Below are positions 7,850 through 15,303 of a DNA stretch of 28,149 nucleotides, in pieces. The stretch's first letter is position 1. The number at the start of each line of letters is the position of its first letter. The stretch comes from Halomonas sp. (GTDB lineage: Bacteria > Pseudomonadota > Gammaproteobacteria > Pseudomonadales > Halomonadaceae). The notes under the pieces were generated by a model, which ran no database searches, was not told the origin of the DNA, and saw nothing but the letters and a program-made list of their open reading frames with translations. The stretch spans positions 1 to 28,149 of the forward strand of contig SKVX01000495.1 in NCBI GenBank assembly GCA_007129225.1, written 5' to 3'. The position numbers and the translations under genes were made by a program.

Positions 7850-9137
7850 CGCGCTGCCCTCCTCGCTGCTGTTCCACCATGGCCACCAGGGCGGCGAGGA
7901 TCTGGGCGCTATCGCCGATCACCGCCAGGTCGGCCCGCTTGATCATGTCGCACCCGGGATCGAGGTTGATGGCCACCACCTTGTCGCAGCGCTGGATGCC
8001 CTGCAGATGCTGGATGGCGCCACTGATGCCCACCGCCAGATAGACCCGCGCGGTGACCCAGGTACCGGTGGCCCCCACCTGGCGATCGCGTGCCATGAAA
8101 CCGTCGTCCACCGCGACGCGGGAAGCTCCTTTCGTGGCGCCAAGTACCTTGGCGGCGTGGTGGAAGCCCTCCCAATCCTTGACGCCATTGCCAGCGGAAA
8201 TAATGAACTCGGCTTCAGCCAGGGCCACGCCAGCGGGGTCGACAGCCACCTGCCCCAAGTCCTCGATCCGCGACAGGGTCGCGGGCGGCTCGATGCTGAG
8301 CGCCAGCGGCTCAGCGGCGTGACGGGTCTCGTCCACCGGCTCGGCACACTCGGCCAGGGCCAGGACGACCCTCGGCAGGGGCCGCTGAATATCCAGGCTC
8401 TCCGCCGCCCCGCGGGCGGTGCAGCGCCAGCCCAGTGGCGCGTCACCATCGGCCTCGATCTGCCAGACACCGGCGGCGGGACGCTCACCCAGACTCAGTG
8501 ACAGGCGCCGACCCAGATCGGCCCCGCCCAGGGGCGAGTCGGGCAGCAGCCAGTGCCGCGGTGCCAACTCTCGCTCCACGGCGGCCAGCGCCGCCAGCCG
8601 CGCCTCGGGTGCGAAGCCGGCGTAGGCGTCGTCGTCGAGGTGCAGCAGGCGATCGATACCCGCCTCGCCAAACACCTGCGTTTTCAGCTCGCCACCCCCC
8701 TCGCCCTTGTGCTGCCCAAATATCACGGCCAGCACGGCCCCGGGGCGATCAGGATCGGCATCCGCCAGGCGCCGGGCCAGGCCCAGCAGGTCCTTGTCGT
8801 GGCCGGAGAGGCGTCCGCCGGGCATGTCCGGCACCACCGCCACCAGGAAGGCCGGGGCCTCGATGGTGACGTTGCGGCGGCTATCCTGGGCCGCCAGGCG
8901 GCTCGCGCCAGCCACCTGGCCGCCCTGCTGGGCGCCGCTGCGGTCGATGCGCTTGACGCCGTTGGGACCGATAAAGCCGATGGCCCGGAGGTTCTTGCGC
9001 ACCACCCCGTTGGGGCCCAGCCACTCGCTGGCGGCGACGCCGCCGTCCTGCTCGGCGAGCACGCTCAGGTGCTCGGGGTGCAGGCGATTGCGGGCGATCC
9101 ACTCGCGGCGTGGATCGCGACGACGTATCTCGCTCAT
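7839..9137 (-). CDS. etfA: Electron transfer flavoprotein alpha subunit (betaine-cluster type)
   Basis: 432 residues, longer than housekeeping EtfA (about 310), with an extra N-terminal segment of about 90 residues rich in RRR and NGV motifs. The C-terminal FAD domain is unmistakable: AGNGVKDWEGFHHAAKVLGA, GASRVAVDDGFMARDRQVGATG and GISGAIQHLQG, then VVAINLDPGC and ADLAVIGD. The start ATG 9137 overlaps the dgcB stop by one base (TGATG) and is preceded by GAGGAGGTGA inside dgcB, so it is translationally coupled. It binds FAD with EtfB and accepts electrons from dimethylglycine oxidation. The long N-terminus probably marks a dedicated ETF for this pathway. Confidence 0.9.
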   Translation of the reverse strand: MSEIRRRDPRREWIARNRLHPEHLSVLAEQDGGVAASEWLGPNGVVRKNLRAIGFIGPNGVKRIDRSGAQQGGQVAGASRLAAQDSRRNVTIEAPAFLVAVVPDMPGGRLSGHDKDLLGLARRLADADPDRPGAVLAVIFGQHKGEGGGELKTQVFGEAGIDRLLHLDDDAYAGFAPEARLAALAAVERELAPRHWLLPDSPLGGADLGRRLSLSLGERPAAGVWQIEADGDAPLGWRCTARGAAESLDIQRPLPRVVLALAECAEPVDETRHAAEPLALSIEPPATLSRIEDLGQVAVDPAGVALAEAEFIISAGNGVKDWEGFHHAAKVLGATKGASRVAVDDGFMARDRQVGATGTWVTARVYLAVGISGAIQHLQGIQRCDKVVAINLDPGCDMIKRADLAVIGDSAQILAALVAMVEQQRGGQRDAA

Positions 9138-11176
9138 CAGGTCACCTCCTCGGCGGTCTTCCCGGTGGGACGGCGGGTCGCATCGACCGGCTCGACGACC
9201 GGATTATCTGTCAGAGCATTTGCCACCAGGGCATCGGCCACCAACTCGGCGATGTCGCGCACCTCGGCTCCGGCATCCACCACGCCCTCCAGCATGGCGG
9301 TACACTGGGGACAGCCCACCGCCACCAGCTCGGCCCCGGTCTCCTTGACGTCATTCATGCGCATGTCGGGAATCCGCTGCTTGCCGGGAATGTCGGTGAT
9401 CGGGGCTCCGCCGCCGCCGCCGCAGCAGCGCGAGCGATAGCCCGACCGCGCCATCTCGGCAACCTCGATGCCCAGCGCCTTGAGCACGTTGCGTGGTGCA
9501 TCGTATTCGCCGTTGTAGCGGCCGAGATAACAGGGGTCGTGATAGGTGACCCTGCCGCCCTTCCAGGGTGCGAAGTGCAGGTATCCCGCCTCATACAGTT
9601 CGGCGATGTAGGTGCTGTGGTGGTTCACCCGATAGCTGCCGCCCAGCTCGCCGTACTCGTTGCCCAGCACATGGAAGCTGTGGGGATCGCAGGTGACGAT
9701 GCGCTGGAAGCGGTACTTGGCCAGGGTGGCGATATTGCGCTTGGCCAGGGACTGGAAGGTCGCCTCGTCGCCCAGCCGCCGCGCCACGTCGCCGCTGTCG
9801 CGTTCCTCGTTGCCGAGCACGGCGAAGTCGACGTCGGCGGCACGCAGCACTTTCACCAGGGCCCTCAGCGTTCGCTGGTTGCGCATATCGAAGGCGCCGT
9901 CGCCCAGCCACAGCAGCACCTCGGCCTCGCCGCGCTCGGCCATCAGCGGCAGGTTGAGATCCGCCGCCCAGTGCAACCGCGAGCTGGGGTCGAAGCCGCC
10001 GGGGTTGTCGGTGGCGATCAGGTTGTCGAGGACCTCGGCGCCCTTGTTCGGAGTATTGCCGTGCTCCAGGGTCAGGAAGCGACGCATGTCGACGATGGCA
10101 TCGACATGCTCGATCATCATCGGGCACTCCTCGACGCAGGCGCGGCAGGTGGTGCAGGACCACAGGGTCTCGGCATCGACCAGAGCCTTGCCTTCGTGCC
10201 CTTTTGGAGAGAGCACGATGGGCCCATGGGGGCTGCCGTGGTGCTCGCCGACGGGTTTCCCGGGATAGGGGCTACCGGCATAGTCCGCGTCGCTGCCCCC
10301 GGCCAGGCCCACGACCATGTCCTGAATCAGCTTCTTGGGATTGAGCGGCTGGCCGGCGGCGAATGCCGGGCAGACCGCCTCGCAACGTCCGCACTGCACG
10401 CAGGCATCGAAGCCGAGCAGCTGATTCCAAGTGAAGTCGCTGGGCGTCTCGACCCCCAGCTTGGCGCCGGGATCGTCCAGGTTCAGCGCCTTGAGGCCGG
10501 TTGAGCGCCCCTCTCCTCCCGACTTGCTGGAGAAGCGCTCCGGGCGGCGATGGAAGGCCAGGTGCAGGGCGCCGGCGAAGGCGTGCTTCATGGGCCCGCC
10601 CCAGGTCATGCCGAAGACCATCTCGCCCAGGCCCCAGGCCAGCACCGCGGCCAGCGCCAAGGCGAGAATCCAGCCGCCAGCTCCTTGTAGAAAGGCTTCG
10701 GGGAGCACACCCACCGTGGGCAGGGTAATCAGGAAGACACTCACCGAGAACGCCATCAGGCTCTTCGGAAGCCGCATCCACGGCCCCTTGGAGAGCCGTG
10801 CGGGCGGATTGCGCCGCCGCTTGGCGACGAACAGGCTGCCAACGAACATCAGCGCACTGGCGGCCAGCAGCAACCCGCCCAGCATCGGTCCCAGGCTTTC
10901 TGAAGCGCCAAGCCCCAGGCCATGAACCAGGATCATCAGCACGACGGCGGCCACGAAGCCGCCGGCGGTGGCCACGTGGGTGTTGGACATCACCTTGTCG
11001 CGCGCCACCACGTGGTGCAAGTCCACCAGGTAACGGCGCGGCATGGCAGCCAGGCCCTGGAGAAAAGGCACCGGCGAAGGCCGCCCCTGGCGCCACAGGC
11101 GGATACGCCGCCAGGCGCCGATCACCGCCAGCGCCAGGGCGGCGAAGATCAGAATCGGAAGAAGGGTGTCGAGCAT
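9137..11176 (-). CDS. dgcB: Dimethylglycine demethylation protein DgcB, membrane iron-sulfur subunit
   Basis: 679 residues from ATG 11176, with GAGGTGA 5 nt upstream; a GTG nine bases earlier falls inside that ribosome site. The N-terminal 190 residues hold about five hydrophobic segments (roughly 4-21, 72-90, 99-117, 140-160, 167-186; DUF3483-like). Two [4Fe-4S] motifs follow, CVQCGRCEAVCP and CTTCRACVEECP. The C-terminal half is heterodisulfide-reductase-like with a full CCG signature: Cys-X34-CysCys-X36-Cys-X2-Cys, including RCCGGGGG and GCPQC. The earlier CCG repeat is degenerate. It acts at the inner membrane with DgcA in converting dimethylglycine to sarcosine, probably linking DgcA to EtfAB or directly to the quinone pool. 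It begins the dgcB-etfA-etfB coupled run. Confidence 0.9.
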   Translation of the reverse strand: MLDTLLPILIFAALALAVIGAWRRIRLWRQGRPSPVPFLQGLAAMPRRYLVDLHHVVARDKVMSNTHVATAGGFVAAVVLMILVHGLGLGASESLGPMLGGLLLAASALMFVGSLFVAKRRRNPPARLSKGPWMRLPKSLMAFSVSVFLITLPTVGVLPEAFLQGAGGWILALALAAVLAWGLGEMVFGMTWGGPMKHAFAGALHLAFHRRPERFSSKSGGEGRSTGLKALNLDDPGAKLGVETPSDFTWNQLLGFDACVQCGRCEAVCPAFAAGQPLNPKKLIQDMVVGLAGGSDADYAGSPYPGKPVGEHHGSPHGPIVLSPKGHEGKALVDAETLWSCTTCRACVEECPMMIEHVDAIVDMRRFLTLEHGNTPNKGAEVLDNLIATDNPGGFDPSSRLHWAADLNLPLMAERGEAEVLLWLGDGAFDMRNQRTLRALVKVLRAADVDFAVLGNEERDSGDVARRLGDEATFQSLAKRNIATLAKYRFQRIVTCDPHSFHVLGNEYGELGGSYRVNHHSTYIAELYEAGYLHFAPWKGGRVTYHDPCYLGRYNGEYDAPRNVLKALGIEVAEMARSGYRSRCCGGGGGAPITDIPGKQRIPDMRMNDVKETGAELVAVGCPQCTAMLEGVVDAGAEVRDIAELVADALVANALTDNPVVEPVDATRRPTGKTAEEVT

Positions 11177-11236
11177 GGTGCTCACCTCGTCTCATAAGCC
11201 GTTGGCTTTGGCATTAGCATTAGCGACGGGGCTTTA

Positions 11237-11340
11237 CCGGCGGCAGGCCTATGCGAGGGCGCTGTGAACCCTTCCCTGGGCGCTACATTTGCCATCCATG
11301 GCAAATGACCCTCGCGACGGCCTGCCCCCGGCGCCCCCTC
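11237..11340. repeat. Structured dispersed repeat, copy A (between dgcA and dgcB)
   Basis: This 104-base unit is about 90% identical by eye to 14072-14174 and has the same orientation. Its ends are inverted (GGCAGGCC...GCGAGGG against CCCTCGC...GGCCTGCC) and enclose a perfect ATTTGCCAT-CC-ATGGCAAAT palindrome. Two positions differ between the copies in both arms so that pairing is kept, which argues for a conserved folded DNA or RNA. It breaks the dgcA-dgcB junction. Confidence 0.8.
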
Positions 11341-11362
11341 ACCGTTGGTGGCTTTCGCCAAC

Positions 11363-13435
11363 TCAGAGGTCTTTACACAGCCGCAGGGCGTCATAGATCG
11401 CCGCATGCGTATTGCGCGGCGCCGTGCAGTCGCCGAGGCGGAACAGCAGGAAGCCGTCACCGGCTTCGCTCAGGCAGGGCTGTGCCTTGGCGGCATACAG
11501 CGCTTCCAGATCGACCTGCCCGTTGTTACGGGACTGCTCCTTGAGGGCGTAGTAGAGCGCCTCATCGGGCCGCACGCCGTTCTCGACCACCACCTGGTCG
11601 ACAACCCGCTCTTCCAGAGCGCCGGTGTACTCGTTCTCGAGCACCGCCACCAGGCCATCGCCCTCGCGATAGACCTTGTGCAGCATCAGGTCGGAGGTCA
11701 TGATCACCTCCTTCTCGTAGAGGCTGCGGTAGTAAGTGGGGAAGGTGGTGCCGCCCACCGCCGCGCCGGGTTTGATGTCATCGGTGACGATCTCAACCTT
11801 GGCACCCTTGTCGGCGAGAAAGTCCGCCGCCGAGACGCCGGAAAACTCGCAGATGGCGTCATAGACCAGCACATTCTTGCCCGGCGCCACCCTGCCCGAG
11901 AGGATGTCCCAGGTACTGACCACCAGGCTCTCCTCGGGGTTCTCCGAATAGCCCCACTCCGGGTGCTGGCTGAGGAAAGGCTGGCCGCCGGTAGCGAGAA
12001 GCACGACATCCGGGCGCAGGTCCTCGATGGTGGCCACGTCTGCACGGGTGCCCAGGCGCAGATCCACCTTGAGCCGCGCGAGCTCGAGCTGATACCACCG
12101 GGTGATGCCGGCGATCTGATCGCGCTGCGGGGCCTGGGCGGCAATGGTTATCTGCCCACCCAAGGCCTCTGCGGCCTCGAAGAGAGTCACGTCGTGACCA
12201 CGTTCGGCCGCCACCTTGGCCGCCTCCATGCCGCCGGGGCCACCGCCGACCACCACCACCTTGCGCTTGGGGCCTTCGCTCTTCTCGATGATATGCGGCA
12301 GGCCCATATACTCCCGCGAGGTGGCGGCATTCTGGATGCACAGCACGTCGAGGCCCTGGTACTGGCGGTCGATGCAGTAGTTGGCGCCGACGCACTGCTT
12401 GATCTGGTCGATCTGACCCATCTTGATCTTGGCGATGAGGTGCGGATCGGCGATGTGCGCCCGGGTCATGCCCACCAGATCCACGTAGCCCCCTTCGAGG
12501 ATGCGCTGGGCCTGGTTGGGGTCCTTGATGTTCTGAGCATGGATCACCGGCACGCCGACCACTTCCTTGATGCCAGCCGCCAGGTGCAGGAAGGGCTCCG
12601 GCGGATAGGACATGTTGGGAATCACGTTGGCCAAGGTATTGTGGGTGTCGCAGCCGGAGCCGATCACGCCGAAGAAGTCCACCTGGCCGGTGGCGTCGTA
12701 ATAGGCGGCAATCTGCTTCATGTCCTCGTGGGACAGGCCGTCGGGATGGAACTCGTCGCCGCAGATGCGCATGCCGACGACGAAGTCGTCGCCCACCTCG
12801 GCACGCACCGCCTTGAGCACCTCCATGCCGAAGCGCATGCGGTTCTCGAAGCTGCCGCCCCACTGGTCCTCGCGCTTGTTGACCCGGGGGCTCCAGAACT
12901 GATCGATCAGGTGCTGGTGCACGGCGGAGAGCTCAACGCCATCGAGACCGCCCTCCTTGGCCCGGCGCGCGGCCTGGGCGAAGTCGCCGACGATCCGCCA
13001 GATATCCTCCTCCTCGATGGTCTTGCAGGTGGAGCGGTGCACCGGCTCACGAATACCCGATGGCGATACCAACGTGGGCCAGTCGAAGCCGTCCCAGCGC
13101 GAGCGACGCCCCATGTGGGTGATCTGGATCATGATCTTGCCACCATGCTTGTGCACGGCATCGGCCAGATTCTGAAAGTGCGGAATGATACGGTCGGTGG
13201 CTAGGTTGACCGAGCTCCACCAGCCCTGGGGACTATCGATGGAGACCACCGAGGAGCCTCCGCAGATAGCGAGGCCACAGCCCCCCTTGGCCTTCTCCTC
13301 GTAATACCGAACATAACGCTCGGTGGTCATGCCGCCGTCGGTGGCGTGCACCTCGGCATGGGCGGTACTCACCACGCGGTTACGGATGGTCAGCTTGCCG
13401 ATCTGGATCGGCTCGAACAGTGCGTCGAATGCCAT
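11363..13435 (-). CDS. dgcA: Dimethylglycine demethylation protein DgcA (OYE-type flavoprotein)
   Basis: 690 residues from ATG 13435, with AAGGGG upstream. The N-terminal TIM barrel (about 1-345) is of the old-yellow-enzyme/trimethylamine dehydrogenase family: NRVVSTAHAE, GLAICGG, THMGRRSR and GGLDGVELSAVHQHLIDQFWSPRVNKR. An iron-sulfur segment follows at 348-366, then an FAD/NAD(P)-binding half starting with KVVVVGGGPGGMEAAKVAAERGHDV (GGGPGGMEAA at 397-406). It demethylates dimethylglycine to sarcosine, releasing formaldehyde. Its partners are DgcB and the ETF encoded downstream. In trimethylamine dehydrogenase the cluster is held by C-X2-C-X2-C-X12-C; here the second cysteine is Ala351 (CVGANYC), leaving Cys348, 354 and 366. 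The gene follows the DUF5943 gene by 12 bases and is followed by repeat copy A. Confidence 0.93.
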   Translation of the reverse strand: MAFDALFEPIQIGKLTIRNRVVSTAHAEVHATDGGMTTERYVRYYEEKAKGGCGLAICGGSSVVSIDSPQGWWSSVNLATDRIIPHFQNLADAVHKHGGKIMIQITHMGRRSRWDGFDWPTLVSPSGIREPVHRSTCKTIEEEDIWRIVGDFAQAARRAKEGGLDGVELSAVHQHLIDQFWSPRVNKREDQWGGSFENRMRFGMEVLKAVRAEVGDDFVVGMRICGDEFHPDGLSHEDMKQIAAYYDATGQVDFFGVIGSGCDTHNTLANVIPNMSYPPEPFLHLAAGIKEVVGVPVIHAQNIKDPNQAQRILEGGYVDLVGMTRAHIADPHLIAKIKMGQIDQIKQCVGANYCIDRQYQGLDVLCIQNAATSREYMGLPHIIEKSEGPKRKVVVVGGGPGGMEAAKVAAERGHDVTLFEAAEALGGQITIAAQAPQRDQIAGITRWYQLELARLKVDLRLGTRADVATIEDLRPDVVLLATGGQPFLSQHPEWGYSENPEESLVVSTWDILSGRVAPGKNVLVYDAICEFSGVSAADFLADKGAKVEIVTDDIKPGAAVGGTTFPTYYRSLYEKEVIMTSDLMLHKVYREGDGLVAVLENEYTGALEERVVDQVVVENGVRPDEALYYALKEQSRNNGQVDLEALYAAKAQPCLSEAGDGFLLFRLGDCTAPRNTHAAIYDALRLCKDL

Positions 13436-13447
13436 GGTGATACCCCT

Positions 13448-13990
13448 TTAACTCTGATGCCCCAACGGCTTGACCACGAAATAGCCCACGTCGCAGCCTT
13501 CCTCGGCCCCGCTCTGAGTCTGCTCGGCAACGGTGCGCAGCGCACTGCCACGGGCAGCAAGGATCTGGTCCATGGACCCGGCGAACCAGCCGGTGAACAT
13601 GTATTCCACCTTGCGATCGACCTTGCCCAGCTGATAGACGAAGGCGCTGTGCTCGAGGCGCACGCGAGCGGTACCGGTATCGAGGTCGATGTCCTCGGTG
13701 ATGAAATGGCCCCAGCCGCGCTGGGAGAGCCGCGTCATGTAGTGCTCGAACACCTCGACGCCTTTCAGGTCGTGCAGCTCAGCCTCCTTCTCACACCAGT
13801 GCCAGGCGCTCTTGTAGCCGGCGTGGTAGAGAATCTCGGCGTAGGTCTCGGCGCCCAGTGCCTCCTCCACCGCCACGTGGTTGTTGATGAAGAAGTGGCG
13901 CGGCACATAGAGCATCGGCAGCGCGTCGGTGGTCCACACGCCGGTCTCGGCATCCACCTCTATGGGCAGCTCGGGGGCCAGTTTGGTCAC
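13448..13990 (-). CDS. DUF5943-type protein of the betaine cluster
   Basis: 180 residues starting at GTG 13990, with AAGGAA 8 nt upstream. It ends 12 bases before dgcA, so the two are almost certainly co-transcribed. I recognise it as the conserved small protein next to dgcA in Pseudomonas (DUF5943). The segment AEILYHAGYKSAWHWCEKEAELH resembles the first helix of V4R/4-vinyl-reductase-like ligand-binding domains, and the C-terminal part (GSMDQILAARGSALRTVAEQTQSGAEEGCDVGYF) resembles their GW/GC-type ending. There is no signal peptide or membrane segment. Function is unknown; a cytosolic small-molecule binding or assembly role for DgcA is only a guess. Confidence 0.8.
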   Translation of the reverse strand: MTKLAPELPIEVDAETGVWTTDALPMLYVPRHFFINNHVAVEEALGAETYAEILYHAGYKSAWHWCEKEAELHDLKGVEVFEHYMTRLSQRGWGHFITEDIDLDTGTARVRLEHSAFVYQLGKVDRKVEYMFTGWFAGSMDQILAARGSALRTVAEQTQSGAEEGCDVGYFVVKPLGHQS

Positions 13991-14071
13991 GGTCGTATTC
14001 CTTGAAGCTTGATGATTGTTATGGCGTTGCGGGCCAGACCATCGGCTTTGTCAGCCCCGCTCGGAGCTGAT

Positions 14072-14174
14072 CCGGCGACAGGTCTCTGCGAAGGCGCTGT
14101 AAACCCCTCCCTGGGCGCTACATTTGCCATCCATGGCAAATGACCTTCGCTACGACCTGCCCCCGGCGCTCCTC
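14072..14174. repeat. Structured dispersed repeat, copy B (between dipeptidase-like gene and DUF5943 gene)
   Basis: Second copy of the element at 11237-11340. The left arm CAGGTC...GCGAAGG pairs with the right arm CCTTCGC...GACCTG, where copy A has CAGGCC...GCGAGGG with CCCTCGC...GGCCTG. The two changes per arm are compensatory. The internal ATTTGCCAT-CC-ATGGCAAAT palindrome is unchanged. It lies 27 bases past the stop of the dipeptidase-like gene and 82 bases before the DUF5943 start. Confidence 0.8.
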
Positions 14175-14175
14175 G

Positions 14176-14192
14176 CTGAGGAGTCGCCTCAG
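14176..14192. terminator. Small hairpin after the dipeptidase-like gene
   Basis: CTGAGG-AGTCG-CCTCAG is a perfect 6-bp stem 10 bases beyond the stop codon on the minus strand, directly before repeat copy B. It has no T tract, so it could be part of the repeat's surroundings and not a true terminator. Confidence 0.25.
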
Positions 14193-14201
14193 TCGCTATC
14201 G

Positions 14202-15179
14202 TCAGGCGCCCCAGACATCCTTGAGCACGCGCACCCAGTTCTCGCCCATGATTTTGCGCACCTGGGACTCGCTGAAGCCGCGACGCAGCAGCGCCTCAGT
14301 CAGGTTGGGGAACTCGCCGATGGTGCGAATGCCCTCGGGATTGATGATCTTGCCGAAGCGGGTCAGGCGGCGGGCGTAGCCCTTGTCGTGGGTCAGCCAC
14401 TCGAAGAAGTCCGGGCCGTGGCCCTGGGTGAAGTCGGTACCGATGCCGATGGCATCTTCGCCGACGATATTCATGACGTACTCGATGGCCTCGACATAGT
14501 CGTCGATGGTGGCGTCGACGCCGGCACGCAGGAAGGGGGTGAACATGGTCACACCGACGAAGCCGCCGTGGTCAGCGATGAAGCGCAGCTCCTCGTCGGA
14601 CTTGTTACGCGGATGCTCCTTGAGGCCCGAGGGCAGGCAGTGGGAGTAGCAGACCGGCTTGCCGGACTCGAGAATTACCTCTTCGGAGGTCTTGGCGCCA
14701 ACGTGCGAGAGGTCGCACATGATGCCGACCCGGTTCATCTCGGCGACGATCTCGCGGCCAAAGCCGGAGAGTCCGCCATCACGCTCGTAGCAGCCGGTGC
14801 CCACCAGGTTCTGGGTGTTGTAGCACATCTGCACGATGCCCACGCCGAGCTGCTTGAAGATCTCCACGTAGCCGATCTGGTCCTCGAAAGCATTGGCGTT
14901 CTGAAAACCGAAGAGAATGCCGGTCTTGCCCTCCTCCTTGGCCCGGGTGATGTCGGCGGCGGTACGCACCGGACGCACCAGGTCGTTGCACTCGGCCATG
15001 AGCCGGTTCGACTTGACGATGTTATCGACGGTGGCCTGGAACCCCTCCCACACCGAAACCGTGCAGTTGGCCGCCGTGAGGCCGCCGCGGCGCATGTCCT
15101 CGAACAGTTCGCGATTCCATTTGGCGATGATGAGGCCATCGATGACGATGGCGTCCTGATGAAGTTCGTGGGGGGTCAT
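14202..15179 (-). CDS. M19 (renal) dipeptidase-like protein of the betaine cluster, incomplete metal site
   Basis: 325 residues from ATG 15179, with GGAGAG 8 nt upstream. The fold is M19 membrane-dipeptidase-like: VIDG at 12-15, DLSHVGAKT around His159, PVCYSH with His180, HPRNKSDEELR with Arg191 and GIGTDFTQG with Asp249. However, the first metal motif DGHxD reads DGLII (Leu16, Ile18) and the bridging glutamate of the VEGGH-type motif is Gln93 (GFQNANAFED). So three of the five usual zinc-ligand positions are changed while His159 and His180 remain. A homologue sits first in the Pseudomonas dgcAB cluster (from memory), so it probably has a conserved role in betaine or dimethylglycine use, not dipeptide hydrolysis. 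No signal peptide is seen, which points to the cytoplasm. Confidence 0.85.
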   Translation of the reverse strand: MTPHELHQDAIVIDGLIIAKWNRELFEDMRRGGLTAANCTVSVWEGFQATVDNIVKSNRLMAECNDLVRPVRTAADITRAKEEGKTGILFGFQNANAFEDQIGYVEIFKQLGVGIVQMCYNTQNLVGTGCYERDGGLSGFGREIVAEMNRVGIMCDLSHVGAKTSEEVILESGKPVCYSHCLPSGLKEHPRNKSDEELRFIADHGGFVGVTMFTPFLRAGVDATIDDYVEAIEYVMNIVGEDAIGIGTDFTQGHGPDFFEWLTHDKGYARRLTRFGKIINPEGIRTIGEFPNLTEALLRRGFSESQVRKIMGENWVRVLKDVWGA

Positions 15180-15200
15180 GGCCGGCTCTCCGTGTTGTCG

Positions 15201-15232
15201 TAACCTGCCGGCAGCATAGCGCCGGCAGGTTA
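15201..15232. promoter_or_regulatory. 12-bp perfect inverted repeat between gbdR and the dipeptidase-like gene
   Basis: TAACCTGCCGGC (15201-15212) is exactly inverted at 15221-15232 around 8 nt. It lies 72 bases past the gbdR stop and 22 bases before the next ATG, on the same strand. No T run follows. It is either an atypical terminator of gbdR or a leader hairpin/operator controlling the dgc operon. Confidence 0.45.
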
Positions 15233-15303
15233 CCTACACGGAGGCTGGAAGCGACGGAGAGGATTCCAATTGCGTCACATCTGTCGTGAAAGCGACGCCC
15301 ACG

